A DNA stretch of 49,401 nt from Erythrobacter sp. ANT-B3C2 (GCA_001683845.1 LXQI01000034.1:87545-136945), one strand, 5' to 3'. Positions 10,817 through 20,724 are shown, numbered from the stretch's first letter. The notes: generated from the sequence alone by a model not told the origin. Numbers and translations: made by a program.

Positions 10817-11787
10817 TCCAGGCTGGCGGTACCCTCCCCCCGGTGGGCAATGCGCCCGGCTCTGAGGAGATGCACGAGCATAGCGGCGCGGTGCCGCAGG
10901 AGGTGCGGGGCAGCCTCACCGCCGATGCGCCGCTCGACCGGCTGACCTGGTTCAAGACCGGCGGGCCGGCCGACTGGCTGTTCGAGCCGGCCGATCTCGA
11001 TGATCTCACCAGCTTCCTCGGCGAGCTCGACGAGGGAACGCCGGTGATGGCGCTGGGGCTGGGCTCCAATCTGATCGTTCGCGATGGCGGGGTGCCGGGT
11101 GTGGTGGTGCGGCTGGGCAAGCCCTTCGCCACGGTGGAGGTGCTGCGCGATTGCGTGCTCGAATGTGGCGGCGGGGCCAGCGGCATTCTCGTGGCGTCGA
11201 CCGCGCGCGATGCGGGGATCGGCGGGCTGGAGTTCCTGCGCGGCATTCCGGGCACGGTGGGCGGCTTCGTGCGGATGAACGGCGGCGCCTATGGGCGTGA
11301 GGTGGCCGACATTTTGATCGATTGTGAGGTGGTGCTGCCCGATGGCGAGTGCATCGCGCTGCCGGTGAGGGACCTTGGCTATTCCTACCGCCATTCGCGC
11401 CTGCCCGACGGGGCGATCGTGACCTCGGCGCGGTTTCGCGGGGTGAAAGACGATCCGGCCTCGATCGGCGCCGAGATGGAGCGCATTGCCAACGAGCGCG
11501 AGCGGACGCAGCCGCTGCGCACCCGCACCGGAGGCTCGACCTTCAAGAACCCGCCGCCTGAGAGGGCCAAGGGGCTGAAGGCCTGGCAGCTGGTGGATGC
11601 GGCGGGCTGCCGGGGGCTGACCATGGGCGGGGCGCAGGTGAGCGAGAAACACGCCAATTTCCTCATCAACACCGGCGAGGCGACCAGCACCGACATTGAA
11701 GGGCTGGGCGAGGAGGTGCGCCGGCGCGTGGCCGGCAGCCAGGGCGTGATGCTGGAATGGGAAATCAAGCGGGTGGGGCGGCCGTGA
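10813..11787 (+). CDS. murB: UDP-N-acetylenolpyruvoylglucosamine reductase
   Basis: FAD- and NADPH-dependent reductase producing UDP-MurNAc. It is 324 aa from the ATG at 10813 (ATGA overlap with murC). The FAD domain shows [25 protein letters not shown] and [17 protein letters not shown]. The catalytic part has [18 protein letters not shown] with the proton-donor serine, and [13 protein letters not shown] with the C-terminal glutamate. The first ~35 residues are poorly conserved, so a start further in cannot be fully excluded, but the coupling overlap supports 10813. Confidence 0.96.
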   Translation: MIQAGGTLPPVGNAPGSEEMHEHSGAVPQEVRGSLTADAPLDRLTWFKTGGPADWLFEPADLDDLTSFLGELDEGTPVMALGLGSNLIVRDGGVPGVVVRLGKPFATVEVLRDCVLECGGGASGILVASTARDAGIGGLEFLRGIPGTVGGFVRMNGGAYGREVADILIDCEVVLPDGECIALPVRDLGYSYRHSRLPDGAIVTSARFRGVKDDPASIGAEMERIANERERTQPLRTRTGGSTFKNPPPERAKGLKAWQLVDAAGCRGLTMGGAQVSEKHANFLINTGEATSTDIEGLGEEVRRRVAGSQGVMLEWEIKRVGRP

Positions 11788-12788
11788 GCGAGCGGGTGGG
11801 GAGCCTGCCGAAGCTGCATGTGGCCGTGCTTATGGGGGGCTGGGCGAACGAGCGGCCGGTTTCGCTGATGAGCGGCAAGGGCGTGGCCGATGCGCTGGAG
11901 GGCCGGGGTCACCGGGTGACGCGGATCGATATGGAGCGTGACGTGGCCGCGCGGATCGCCGCCGCTGCGCCTAATATCGTGTTCAATGCGCTCCACGGCG
12001 TGCCGGGCGAGGATGGCACGGTGCAGGGAATGCTCGACTTGATGGACGTGCCCTATACCCATTCGGGCCTCGCCACCTCGGTGATCGCGATCGACAAGGA
12101 ACTGACCAAGCATGCGCTGGTGCCGCACGGCATCCCGATGCCCGGCGGGCGGATCGTCGCCAGCGAGACGCTGTACGAGGGCGATCCGCTGGCACGGCCC
12201 TATGTGCTAAAACCCGTGAACGAGGGTTCGTCCGTGGGCGTGGCGATCGTGACCGACCAGAGCAATTGCGGCCAGCCGATCCGCCGCGATGCGGAAGGGC
12301 CTTGGCAGCGCTTCGAGCGGCTGCTGTCCGAGCCCTATATTCGCGGGCGCGAGCTGACCACCGCGGTGCTGGCGGGCCCCGAGGGCGCGCGCGCGCTGGG
12401 GGTAACCGAGCTGGTGCCGAGCAGCGGGTTCTACGATTTCGACGCCAAATACACCGACGGGCTGACCGAGCATGTCTTCCCCGCGCGCATTCCGCCACAG
12501 ATCGAGCGCCTCTGCCTCGAACATGCGCTGCGGGCGCATGAATTGCTGGGCTGCCGCGGCACCAGCCGCTCGGATTTCCGCTGGGACGACGAGCAGGGCG
12601 AGGAGGGGCTGTTCCTGCTCGAAACCAATACCCAACCCGGCATGACCCCGCTGAGCCTGGTGCCCGAGCAGGCGCGGCATCGGGGGATCGACTATGCCGA
12701 GCTGGTCGAGCTGATTGTGGAGGACGGGCTGCGCTTTTTCGATCGCTTGCCGGCTTTGCAGGATGGGACGGCGCACGGCAATGGCTGA
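11784..12788 (+). CDS. ddl: D-alanine:D-alanine ligase
   Basis: ATP-grasp ligase making the D-Ala-D-Ala dipeptide used by MurF. It is 334 aa from the GTG at 11784, overlapping the murB stop (GTGA); an in-frame ATG at 11757 is inside murB. Family features are VLMGGWANERPVSLMSG at the N-terminus, NALHGVPGEDGTVQG, the ATP-grasp lysine in YVLKPVNEGSSVGVA, and the metal-binding end LLETNTQPGMTPLSL. This is the DdlB position, between murB and ftsQ. The 3' end overlaps ftsQ by 8 bases. Confidence 0.96.
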   Translation: MSERVGSLPKLHVAVLMGGWANERPVSLMSGKGVADALEGRGHRVTRIDMERDVAARIAAAAPNIVFNALHGVPGEDGTVQGMLDLMDVPYTHSGLATSVIAIDKELTKHALVPHGIPMPGGRIVASETLYEGDPLARPYVLKPVNEGSSVGVAIVTDQSNCGQPIRRDAEGPWQRFERLLSEPYIRGRELTTAVLAGPEGARALGVTELVPSSGFYDFDAKYTDGLTEHVFPARIPPQIERLCLEHALRAHELLGCRGTSRSDFRWDDEQGEEGLFLLETNTQPGMTPLSLVPEQARHRGIDYAELVELIVEDGLRFFDRLPALQDGTAHGNG

Positions 12789-13695
12789 GACGATCCGCCG
12801 CGGGGCCAAGCCCGTTCGCCGGCAGGGCCGGGCAGCGGGCGGGCGCAAGGGAGCGCAGCGCCGCTCGGCCGGTGGGGCGGTGATGGATGCGGCGATGCGT
12901 GTGCTGCCGTTCACCGAGCGGCAGCTGCAGCGCTTTTTCCTCGGGCTGATCCTGCTGGCGGTGGCCGCCGCCGCGCTGTTCGCCGCCACACTGGCCGGGC
13001 TGCCGCAGCAGGCCGGCGCGCAGGCCGCCGATGCGATCGGCGAGGCGGGGTACGAGGTGCGCCGGGTGGAGGTGCGCGGGATCGAGCGGCTGGACGAACT
13101 GGCGGTGTACGAGCGCGTGCTGGGCGTGCGCGACCGGGCGATGCCGCTGGTGAGCCTTTCGGCCTTGCGCAGTTCGCTGCTGGAACTTTCCTGGGTGCGC
13201 GATGCGCGGGTTTCGCGGCAATTGCCCGATACCATTGTGGTCGATATTGTCGAGCGCGAGCCGCACGCGGTGCTGCGGACCGCGGGCGGGCTAGCGCTGA
13301 TCGACAAGACCGGCCACGTGCTCGAGGCGCTGGCACCAGGCGCGGCGCGCGGGGCACTGGTGGTTTCGGGTGAGGGGGTGACGGAGCAGGTCGACCGGCT
13401 CGCGGCGCTGCTATCTGCGGCGCCGGCGTTACGCGAGCAGGTGGTGGAGGCCGAATGGGTCGGCAACCGGCGCTGGAACCTGACCTTCACCACCGGCCAG
13501 GTGCTCGCGCTGCCCGAGGGCGAGGAGCGCAGCCGCAGTGCGATCCTCAGCTTCGCGCGCCTTGACGGGAGCAATGGCCTGATCGGCGGGCAGGTCGCCT
13601 CGTTCGACATGCGCAACCCCGAAAGAATGTATCTGCGCGTGCCGGGCAGCGCCGCGGCCGCCGCGGCGGCACGCGAAAAGGCGGAGGATAGCTGA
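12781..13695 (+). CDS. ftsQ: Cell division protein FtsQ
   Basis: Bitopic inner-membrane divisome protein, linking FtsA/FtsZ with the periplasmic FtsB-FtsL pair. It is 304 aa from the ATG at 12781, which overlaps ddl by 8 bases. Layout: a strongly basic cytoplasmic N-terminus (residues 1-~50), one membrane helix (about 56-80, LGLILLAVAAAALFAATLAG), a POTRA domain that begins VRRVEVRGIERLDELAVY, then a FtsQ beta domain. The alanine-rich C-terminal tail is not conserved. The TGA shares one base with the ftsA ATG (TGATG). Confidence 0.92.
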   Translation: MAETIRRGAKPVRRQGRAAGGRKGAQRRSAGGAVMDAAMRVLPFTERQLQRFFLGLILLAVAAAALFAATLAGLPQQAGAQAADAIGEAGYEVRRVEVRGIERLDELAVYERVLGVRDRAMPLVSLSALRSSLLELSWVRDARVSRQLPDTIVVDIVEREPHAVLRTAGGLALIDKTGHVLEALAPGAARGALVVSGEGVTEQVDRLAALLSAAPALREQVVEAEWVGNRRWNLTFTTGQVLALPEGEERSRSAILSFARLDGSNGLIGGQVASFDMRNPERMYLRVPGSAAAAAAAREKAEDS

Positions 13696-14975
13696 TGGTG
13701 GATGCGCGAATGGCCCGGGTGATCGGCGCGGTGAATATCGGCTCGTTCCGCATCTCGGCGATGATCGCCGGGGTGAGCGAGACCGGCGAGCTGACCGTTC
13801 TGGGCAGCGGACACCGGGCCGCGCAGGGGATCAAGCGCGGCTATGTGACCGAGATGGCCGCCGCCACCTATGCGGTGCGCGATGCGGTGGAGCGGGCGGA
13901 GAAGCTCGCCGGCACCAGCGTGGACGCGGTGTGGATCGGCTGTTCGGGCGCGAACCTTTCGGCCGGGATCAGCCCGGTGGAGATCGAGATCGGCGGCCGT
14001 CGGATCGAGGAGGAGGATGTCGAGCAGCTGCTGCTGGCCGGGCGCGAGGCGCTGGAGCCGGACGGGCGGATGGTGCTGCACGCGCAGCCGGGGCTCTACT
14101 ACCTTGACGGGGCCGACGGCATCGCCAATCCGCGCGGGTTGCATGCCGAGCAGCTGGGCGTGGATATTCACGTGATACGGGCGGAAGGCGCGCCGATGCG
14201 CAACCTCAAGGAGGTTGTGCAGAACGCGCATCTGGAGGTGGAGGGCGTGGTCGCCTCGCCGCTGGCGGCGGCGCATGCCTGCCTCAGCGCCGAGGAGCGC
14301 GAGCTGGGTGTGGCGCTGGTGGAGTTCGGCGCGCAGGTGACCAATGTTTCGGCCCATGCCGGGGGCAATCTGGTGGCGCTGACCGCGATCGGGCGCGGTT
14401 CGTCCGACATTACCGATGCGCTCGCTTCGGCGCTGGGCATCCGCCGTTCGCAGGCCGAGCGGCTGAAATGCGTGCACGGCTCGGCGCTCGCCAGCCCCGG
14501 CGATCATCGCGAGCGCGTGCCGGTGGCGGGGCCGGGAGACGACCGGGATGGCCCGCTGCCGCGGGGTGCGGACGCGCAGGGGCAGGTCGCCCGGGCCGAG
14601 GTGGTGGGGGTGATCACAGGCGAACTCGACCAGCTGGCCGGCGAGATCGGCCGGGCGCTGGAGCAGATGGGCTATTCGGGCCGCAACGGCCGGCAGGTGG
14701 TGCTGACGGGCGGCGGTGCCGAATTGACGGGCCTCGCCGATTACATGCAGGCGGCGCTTGGGCGGCCGGTGCGGATCGGCCGGCCGCCGGCGATCAAGGG
14801 ATTGCCCGAGGCGCATGGCGTTCCGGGATTCGCCACGCTGGCCGGGCTGGTGCTGTATGCTCTGGACGACCCGATCGACATCCGCGCACTGCACTCGCAC
14901 ACCCAATATTCGCGGCGCCCGGCGGGCGTTGCTACGATGGTCCGCCTCTGGCGTGCGATGAAGGAATCGTTCTGA
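13695..14975 (+). CDS. ftsA: Cell division protein FtsA
   Basis: Actin-like ATPase that tethers FtsZ to the membrane. It is 426 aa. Visible actin-fold motifs are GAVNIGSFRISAMIAG (phosphate 1), VEFGAQVTNVSAHAGG (phosphate 2) and LTGGGAELTGLADYM (adenosine). GHRAAQGIKRGYVTEM is characteristic of FtsA. An insertion rich in Asp, Arg and Gly sits near residues 262-298. The C-terminus ends in a basic, amphipathic membrane-targeting segment (VATMVRLWRAMKESF). The ATG at 13695 shares a base with the ftsQ TGA; a second ATG at 13710 is possible. A 106-bp gap follows before ftsZ. Confidence 0.95.
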   Translation: MVDARMARVIGAVNIGSFRISAMIAGVSETGELTVLGSGHRAAQGIKRGYVTEMAAATYAVRDAVERAEKLAGTSVDAVWIGCSGANLSAGISPVEIEIGGRRIEEEDVEQLLLAGREALEPDGRMVLHAQPGLYYLDGADGIANPRGLHAEQLGVDIHVIRAEGAPMRNLKEVVQNAHLEVEGVVASPLAAAHACLSAEERELGVALVEFGAQVTNVSAHAGGNLVALTAIGRGSSDITDALASALGIRRSQAERLKCVHGSALASPGDHRERVPVAGPGDDRDGPLPRGADAQGQVARAEVVGVITGELDQLAGEIGRALEQMGYSGRNGRQVVLTGGGAELTGLADYMQAALGRPVRIGRPPAIKGLPEAHGVPGFATLAGLVLYALDDPIDIRALHSHTQYSRRPAGVATMVRLWRAMKESF

Positions 14976-15081
14976 GCTTCGCGGGGCTGTGGATAGCGGT
15001 TAATCGCTCCTGCACCGCGAAAACTCTTTGTGGCACAAGCCAAGTCATGCATTCTAACGCCTCCCCGGGAGAGCATCCTTA

Positions 15082-16830
15082 ATGAGTATCACGATCGGCC
15101 CGCCTTCGGTGGATGAGCTGCGGCCCCGCATCACCGTCATCGGCGTGGGCGGCGCGGGCGGCAACGCCATCGCCAACATGATCCGCGCCGAGATCGAAGG
15201 CGTGGATTTCATCGTCGCCAATACCGACGCGCAGGCGTTGAACACCTCGATTGCCGAGCATCGCATCCAGCTTGGGCCCGAGATCACTCGAGGTCTCGGC
15301 GCCGGCTCGCGCCCCGAGGTCGGCCGCGCGGCGGCGGAAGAGACGGTGCAGGAGATCGAGCAGGCGCTCGAGGGCATGAACATGGTGTTCATCGCCGCAG
15401 GCATGGGTGGCGGCACCGGCACCGGCGCGGCGCCGGTGATCGCCGAGATCGCGCGCGAGAAAGGGATCCTCACGATTGGCGTGGTGACCAAGCCATTCCT
15501 GTTCGAGGGCACGCGGCGGATGCGCTCGGCGGAAGCGGGGATCGACGAGTTGCAGAAGCATGTCGATACGCTGCTTGTGATTCCCAACCAGAATTTGTTC
15601 CTGGTCGCCAAGGCAGAAACGACCTTCAAGGAGGCGTTCCAGCTGGCCGACGAGGTGCTGCAGCAGGGCGTGCGCTCCATCACCGACCTGATGGTGATGC
15701 CGGGCCTGATCAATCTCGATTTCGCCGATGTGCGCTCCGTAATGGGCGAGATGGGCAAGGCGATGATGGGCACTGGCGAGGGCGAGGGCGCCAATCGCGC
15801 GCTGGAGGCGGCCGAGAAGGCCATCGCCAACCCGCTGCTCGATGGCGTGAGCATGGCCGGCGCCAAGGGCGTGATCATCTCGATCATCGGCGGCGAGGAC
15901 ATGCGCCTGATGGAGGTGGACGAGGCGGCCAACCATATCCGCGAACTGGTCGACCCGGATGCGAACATCATTTGGGGCTCGGCCTTCAACCCCGAATTGC
16001 AAGGGCGCATCCGCGTCTCGGTCGTGGCGACCGGGATCGATGCAAGCGTGACTCACGCGCGTCCGGCTGCGCAGGGCGCTGGCATGATGGGCGGGCACTC
16101 CGGTCTTTCGGATGCGCGTGGGCCTCGACGGCCGGCTGCGGGGCGATCTTCGGGGCTGGCTGCGGAGCACGAGGCTGCCGGGGCGCTGGCGCGCAGCTCG
16201 CGGTTCGGCATTTCCGCGCAGGAGCCATCGGCCCCTGAGGCGGAGCCGGTGACCGAGGGTGCGCGACCAATCCCCGACCTGACCGACGATCATGGCTTCG
16301 GCGCGGAGCCCGGCGGCTATGGCGCAGTCTCGTCGGACGGCGCGACGCAGCCTTGGGCCAATGATGACGAGGCCGAGGGCGCCGCCGCCTTTGCCGAGGA
16401 CGAGGACGACGCGCTCGAATTGACGATGGAGGCGCAGGAGGAGCCCGAGGCGGAGCCGCTTGCACAACCCCGGGCCGAGCCGGAGCCGGCGAGGCCGACC
16501 CGCCAGGACGAGTTGCTGCTGGGCAACGAGGATGCGTCGCCTGCTGCGGCTCCGGCCAGCCAGTCGCCTCGTGGGCGCCGGCTGCCGGGCGCTGCTTCGC
16601 CGCTGCCGCGCGCTGGCGAGCGGAATGGCGAGGCCGGTGCCGCCCTGCCGCGAAAGCCCGCCGCCGCTCGCCCGACCCCTGCCGCGCGCACGGGTGCGGG
16701 ATCGCTGTTCGAGCGCTTCTCGCGCACCCCCGAGGAGGAGCCCGAGGAGGAGCAGGAGGCCGCACGTGGCACGCCGGCGGGCGGTGGATTGCGCATTCCG
16801 CGGTTTCTCAACCGGCAGGGCAACCAGTAG
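15082..16830 (+). CDS. ftsZ: Cell division protein FtsZ
   Basis: Tubulin-like GTPase that polymerises into the Z-ring. At 582 aa it is longer than E. coli FtsZ (383 aa) because of an extended acidic/proline-alanine linker from about residue 320 to 560, common in alphaproteobacteria. The core shows [12 protein letters not shown] near the N-terminus, the tubulin signature [15 protein letters not shown], and the synergy (T7) loop [11 protein letters not shown] with its catalytic aspartates. The C-terminal peptide [16 protein letters not shown] matches the conserved tail that binds FtsA. An AGAG Shine-Dalgarno-like stretch precedes the ATG. The 106-bp upstream gap may hold its own promoter, but I see no clear -35/-10 pair. 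Confidence 0.98.
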   Translation: MSITIGPPSVDELRPRITVIGVGGAGGNAIANMIRAEIEGVDFIVANTDAQALNTSIAEHRIQLGPEITRGLGAGSRPEVGRAAAEETVQEIEQALEGMNMVFIAAGMGGGTGTGAAPVIAEIAREKGILTIGVVTKPFLFEGTRRMRSAEAGIDELQKHVDTLLVIPNQNLFLVAKAETTFKEAFQLADEVLQQGVRSITDLMVMPGLINLDFADVRSVMGEMGKAMMGTGEGEGANRALEAAEKAIANPLLDGVSMAGAKGVIISIIGGEDMRLMEVDEAANHIRELVDPDANIIWGSAFNPELQGRIRVSVVATGIDASVTHARPAAQGAGMMGGHSGLSDARGPRRPAAGRSSGLAAEHEAAGALARSSRFGISAQEPSAPEAEPVTEGARPIPDLTDDHGFGAEPGGYGAVSSDGATQPWANDDEAEGAAAFAEDEDDALELTMEAQEEPEAEPLAQPRAEPEPARPTRQDELLLGNEDASPAAAPASQSPRGRRLPGAASPLPRAGERNGEAGAALPRKPAAARPTPAARTGAGSLFERFSRTPEEEPEEEQEAARGTPAGGGLRIPRFLNRQGNQ

Positions 16831-16887
16831 CCGGGACACCCGCGCCATTCCTCGCGGGTTCAGCCGGACAGCGCCAAGCGGTTTTCC

Positions 16888-18282
16888 ATGATTCGGTTTG
16901 CCAAGCGTCTGTTGCGCGCGCGGTTGCGCCTTGGCTCGCTTGCGGGCGCCGTTCTGCTGGCGCCGGCGCTGGTGACCGCGCTAGTGGGAGCGCAGCCGGT
17001 TGCCGCTCAGGCCGTCGTCCAGCCGCTGCCTGACCCGGCCGAGGCGCGGCTGGCCGAAGCGAAACAGCTGCTCGCCCGTAATCCACGCTCGCTCGAGGCG
17101 TTGCTGAGTGCCAGCGATGCCGCGATGCGGCTGGGCGATCTGCCGGGCGCGCTCGGCTTCCTCAGCACTGCCGAGGGCGTGGCGCCGGCCGATGGGCGGG
17201 TGAAGGCCGGGCTTGCCTCGCTGATGTTGCGGCACAACCACCCGCTCGAAGCGCTCCGGCTGTTTGCCGCGGCCGAGCGGCTTGGCGCACCGGCTGCGGC
17301 CCATGCAGCCGAACTGGGACTGGCACACGATCTGTTGGGCGACAACATGGCGGCCCAGCGCTTCTATACGCAGGCGCTCGACCAGGGAGAGGGGGACGAG
17401 GTGCGGCACCGGCTGGCGCTGAGCCAGGCGATCGCCGGCAACCGCGCGGCGTCCGAGCGCACGCTGCTTCCGCTGCTCCAGCGCCGGGATCTTGCCGCCT
17501 ATCGCGCGCGGGCCTTCGCGCTGGCGATCATGGGACAGGAGGACGATGCGGTGGCGATCGCCGAGACGATGCTGCCCCAGCGCCTTTCCATCCGGCTGGC
17601 GCCCTATCTGCGCTACATGCGCCGGCTGACCCGCGCGCAGCAGGCGGCCGCGGTGCATGTCGGCATCTTTCCGCGATCGGACCAGATCGGGCGCGACTCG
17701 CCGGAGATTGCCGCTCTGGCGGGTGTGGCGCCCTCTGCGGCCTCGATCGGCGCATCGCCGGGTGCCGATGCGCGGCTGGAGCCGACGGGGCCGGTGATGG
17801 GATCGGCTGCGCCGCGGGTGGCCCCGACGCCGCGCATCGACAATCTCCCGCCGGCCGGTGGGCGATTGGAGACGAGGGCCGGCCTGTCGGAAGCCTTTGC
17901 CGATCTGGGCGCTGCGGGCGCCACGGTCTCCGCTCCCGTGGCGCGGCCAGGCGCGGTCGACATCACCGGCTTCCAGCCCCCGCGTGAAGCGCCCGCGCCG
18001 CCGGCGGCCGCCACGCATCCGGCGCGGCACTGGGTGCAGCTTGCCACCGGGCGCGACCGCGCGGCGCTCGGGTTCGACTGGCGGCGCATCCGCCGCGAGG
18101 CCGGTGGCCTGCTCGATGGTATGCAGCCGCACCTCGCCGCCTGGGGTGCGAACAGCCGCCTGCTCGCCGGACCGTTCAACCAGCAGGAGGCGCAGGCGCT
18201 CGTCACCGCGCTGGCGGGCCGATCGGTCGAAACGTTCCGGTTCAGCAGCACGGCGGGGCAGGAGGTCGCCCCGCTGCGCTAA
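16888..18282 (+). CDS. TPR-repeat and SPOR-domain periplasmic protein
   Basis: It is 464 aa. A signal peptide (basic start, hydrophobic ALLAPALVTALVGA-type core, AQA cleavage site near residue 40) points to export. Residues ~48-250 are helical repeats of the TPR type (for example AEAKQLLARNPRSLEALLSA). A low-complexity Pro/Ala linker follows, then a C-terminal SPOR-like domain starting HWVQLATGRDRAALG and including SRLLAGPFNQQEAQALV. SPOR domains bind denuded septal glycan, so a role at the division site is likely, in keeping with its place directly after ftsZ. The exact function is not known to me. Confidence 0.85.
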   Translation: MIRFAKRLLRARLRLGSLAGAVLLAPALVTALVGAQPVAAQAVVQPLPDPAEARLAEAKQLLARNPRSLEALLSASDAAMRLGDLPGALGFLSTAEGVAPADGRVKAGLASLMLRHNHPLEALRLFAAAERLGAPAAAHAAELGLAHDLLGDNMAAQRFYTQALDQGEGDEVRHRLALSQAIAGNRAASERTLLPLLQRRDLAAYRARAFALAIMGQEDDAVAIAETMLPQRLSIRLAPYLRYMRRLTRAQQAAAVHVGIFPRSDQIGRDSPEIAALAGVAPSAASIGASPGADARLEPTGPVMGSAAPRVAPTPRIDNLPPAGGRLETRAGLSEAFADLGAAGATVSAPVARPGAVDITGFQPPREAPAPPAAATHPARHWVQLATGRDRAALGFDWRRIRREAGGLLDGMQPHLAAWGANSRLLAGPFNQQEAQALVTALAGRSVETFRFSSTAGQEVAPLR

Positions 18283-18418
18283 GCCACCGGGCGCTTGTGC
18301 ACAGATTGCCAACAGGCTTGTCAGCCTGTCCACCGCCGGTCAGAGGCGGTTCGTTGCCAAGCGAGCGCGTGGCATCGCATCAGCAGGCCAGGTACCCGAA
18401 CCGCCGGAGGACATCGAC

Positions 18419-18922
18419 ATGAACATCAGCGAGCCGACCGAGCAGCTGGAGGACGCCGCGCCGGTCGACATGCTTGCCCAGTTGTTCGAGGCGAATGGCT
18501 GGCCGTGCGAGTTCATCGGCGAAGACGAGCTTTCGGGCGAGATTCAGGGCAGCTGGACGAAATATCAGCTGCGCTGCATCTGGCGGGCCGAGGACCGGGT
18601 GCTTCAGCTGCTCTGCCTGCCGGAGATCCGCGTGCCCGATGCCAAGCGCCGCCCGGCTCACGAGTTGGTGGCGCTGGTGAACGAGCAGCTGTGGCTCGGC
18701 CATTTCGACATCTGGTCCAATGGCGGCGTGCTGCTGTATCGCCACGGGCTGATGTTGGGCGAGGAGGGGCTGCTGAGCCTGAACATGGCGCAGCTGGCGG
18801 TGGAGACCGCGGTGGCCGAGTGCGACCGGTTCTATCCCGCATTTCAATTCGTGCTGTGGGGCGACAAGCGGCCCAAGGAGGCGCTGGAGGCGGCGCTGGT
18901 CGATCCGGCGGGCGAGGCCTGA
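18419..18922 (+). CDS. YbjN domain-containing protein (type III secretion chaperone-like fold)
   Basis: It is 167 aa, acidic, with no signal peptide. The sequence fits the YbjN/DUF1790 family of small cytoplasmic proteins widespread in alphaproteobacteria: LFEANGWPCEFIGEDE at the N-terminus, then LRCIWRAEDRVLQLLCLPE, LVALVNEQLWLGHFDIW and a final helix. E. coli YbjN has been linked to stress and motility control, but the molecular role here is unknown. The start at 18419 has a good GGAGG 8 bases upstream. It is followed after 4 bases by proC, so the two are probably cotranscribed. Confidence 0.8.
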   Translation: MNISEPTEQLEDAAPVDMLAQLFEANGWPCEFIGEDELSGEIQGSWTKYQLRCIWRAEDRVLQLLCLPEIRVPDAKRRPAHELVALVNEQLWLGHFDIWSNGGVLLYRHGLMLGEEGLLSLNMAQLAVETAVAECDRFYPAFQFVLWGDKRPKEALEAALVDPAGEA

Positions 18923-18926
18923 GGCG

Positions 18927-19754
18927 ATGACCGAAGCTGGGCCTCCTATTCTTGACAGCGTGCTGATCGTCGGCTGCGGGAACATGGCCGGTGCCATGCT
19001 GGACGGATGGCTAGCGGGCGGGGCGGAGCCGGCGCGTTTCACTGTGGTTGATCCCAATGACAGCGGGCAGCGCCGCGAGGGCGTGCGCTGGTTGGCGGTG
19101 GCGCCGGTGGATAAGGCGTTCGATGCGTTGCTGCTGGGGGTGAAGCCGCAGGTGCTGGCGACGGTCGCCCCCACGCTCGCACCGCTGGTGAGCGGGCGGA
19201 CGCTGCTGCTCTCGATCCTGGCCGGGGTGGAGCTGGGGGTGCTGGCCGAGAAATTTCCGCAAGCCGGCGGCTGGGTACGGATCATGCCCAATCTCGCCGC
19301 GGCGCTGGGCAGATCGCCGCTGGCGCTGGCGGCGCAGGGGCTGGGCGAGGCAGAGTGCGCAGCGGTGAGGGCGCTGCTGGACCCGCTGGGCAGGCCCGAA
19401 TGGTTCGGGGAAGCAGAGTTCGACGCGGTGACGGCACTGGCCGGATCGGGCCCGGCCTTTGTTTATCGGTTCATCGATGCGCTCGCGCTCGCGGGGGCCG
19501 AGCTGGGCCTGCCGCGGGACAAGGCTGCGCGGCTGGCTTTGGCGACGGTGGAGGGCGCTGCCGCGCTCGCCACCGCCAGCCCGTACGATCCGGGTGAACT
19601 CGCGCGGCGGGTGGCCAGCCCGGGCGGGGTGACACAGGCCGGGCTCGATGTGCTCGACGAGGAGAGCGCGCTGAACCGGCTGGTGGCGCACACCGTGCGC
19701 CTGGCGGCCGAGCGGAGTGCGGCGATGACGGAGGAAGCGCGCTCACCTCGGTAA
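18927..19754 (+). CDS. proC: Pyrroline-5-carboxylate reductase
   Basis: NAD(P)H-dependent last step of proline synthesis. It is 275 aa. The Rossmann loop is VGCGNMAGAMLDGWL. Family motifs are LGVKPQVLATV, RIMPNLAAALGRS, the ALAGSGPAFVYRFIDAL substrate loop and ASPGGVTQAGLDVLDE (dimer interface, proline binding). It lies 4 bases after the YbjN-like gene; the window also holds proB (39.4 kb), beyond the mobile element, so part of the proline pathway flanks the insertion. Confidence 0.95.
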   Translation: MTEAGPPILDSVLIVGCGNMAGAMLDGWLAGGAEPARFTVVDPNDSGQRREGVRWLAVAPVDKAFDALLLGVKPQVLATVAPTLAPLVSGRTLLLSILAGVELGVLAEKFPQAGGWVRIMPNLAAALGRSPLALAAQGLGEAECAAVRALLDPLGRPEWFGEAEFDAVTALAGSGPAFVYRFIDALALAGAELGLPRDKAARLALATVEGAAALATASPYDPGELARRVASPGGVTQAGLDVLDEESALNRLVAHTVRLAAERSAAMTEEARSPR

Positions 19755-19786
19755 TCGCACGTGGTCGCGGCGCTTTCCGGTTTTGC

Positions 19787-19815
19787 TTGAAACCTTAGGC
19801 GAACATGCCGATATT
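19787..19815 (+). promoter_or_regulatory. Candidate sigma-70 promoter of the BI-1 gene
   Basis: TTGAAA, a 17-bp spacer and GATATT lie in the gap between proC and the BI-1 family gene, giving a leader of about 45-50 bases. Pattern match by eye only. Confidence 0.4.
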
Positions 19816-19869
19816 GCGCATCGTGCGGCCCGCTGAGTGAGGCCGCTATTGGACGGAGTTTCAATTACC

Positions 19870-20646
19870 ATGGCAGACTGGAACGAGCCCCGCGCGACCC
19901 GCCAGGGTTTCGGCGTGTCGCCGGAGCGAGCAGGGGATCTGGCGGGACGCACGACTTTCGATGCGGGCCTGCGCAGGCATATGCTTTCGATTTACAATTA
20001 CATGGCTTCGGGCGTGCTGCTGACGGGCGTTGTCGCTATGCTGACCGCACAGTCCGGGCTGGCTTTGCGCTTCGCCCAAGGGCCGCTGATGTGGCTGGTG
20101 GCGCTTTCGCCGCTGGCGGTCGTGTTCGCGATGAGCTTCGGGCGTGAGCGCTTCTCCACCTCCACGCTGCAGGGGCTCTTCTGGGGTTTCGCGGTGCTGA
20201 TGGGGCTTTCGCTCTCGACCATCTTCCTCGTCTACACCGGTGCCTCGATCGCGGCGACGTTCTTCGCTACCGCCGGTGCCTTCGCGGGGCTGAGCCTGTT
20301 CGGCTACACCACCAAGAAGGATCTGACGGGCTGGGGCAGCTTCTTGATCATGGGCGTGATCGGCCTGATCATCGCTATGGTGATCAATATGTTCCTCCAG
20401 TCAGAGGCGCTGTCCTATGCTGTGAGCTTCATCGGCGTGCTGATCTTCGCTGGCCTGACCGCCTACGATACGCAGCGGCTGAAGAGCGAGTACCTCCAGG
20501 TGCAGCGGATGAAGCTGACCAACCCCAATGCCGTCGCCGCTTACCCGCTGGGCAAGATGGTGATCATGGGGGCGCTGAGCCTGTACCTCGATTTCATCAA
20601 CATGTTCCTGTTTCTCCTGCGCTTCATGGGTTCCTCGCGAGAGTGA
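19870..20646 (+). CDS. Bax inhibitor-1 (BI-1/YccA/TMBIM) family membrane protein
   Basis: It is 258 aa with seven hydrophobic segments between about residues 35 and 255. Characteristic BI-1 stretches are AFAGLSLFGYTTKKDLTGWGS, IGVLIFAGLTAYDTQRLK with the conserved aspartate, and the ending ALSLYLDFINMFLFLLRFMG. The family includes pH-dependent calcium-leak channels and YccA, which modulates FtsH; the substrate here is unknown. I take the ATG at 19870 rather than the in-frame one at 19837, because it lies downstream of a GGAG and begins a normal cytoplasmic N-terminus. A strong hairpin terminator follows. Confidence 0.92.
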   Translation: MADWNEPRATRQGFGVSPERAGDLAGRTTFDAGLRRHMLSIYNYMASGVLLTGVVAMLTAQSGLALRFAQGPLMWLVALSPLAVVFAMSFGRERFSTSTLQGLFWGFAVLMGLSLSTIFLVYTGASIAATFFATAGAFAGLSLFGYTTKKDLTGWGSFLIMGVIGLIIAMVINMFLQSEALSYAVSFIGVLIFAGLTAYDTQRLKSEYLQVQRMKLTNPNAVAAYPLGKMVIMGALSLYLDFINMFLFLLRFMGSSRE

Positions 20647-20687
20647 GCGAGAGGCGCTACTAGGCGCAAGCCAGGCTGGGTTGATGG

Positions 20688-20724
20688 TGCCCGGGGTGCA
20701 TAAGTGCTCCCCGGGCATTTTCTT
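20688..20724 (+). terminator. Rho-independent terminator after the BI-1 gene
   Basis: A perfect 9-bp stem (TGCCCGGGG / CCCCGGGCA) with a 12-base loop is followed by TTTTCTT. Confidence 0.85.

Noticed and set aside
12207..14906. 899-aa minus-strand ORF opposite ddl, ftsQ and ftsA
   Set aside because: Antisense shadow caused by high GC; the plus-strand genes have conserved domains and coupled starts.
15079..16848. 589-aa minus-strand ORF opposite ftsZ
   Set aside because: Mirror of ftsZ codons, low-complexity, no family resemblance.
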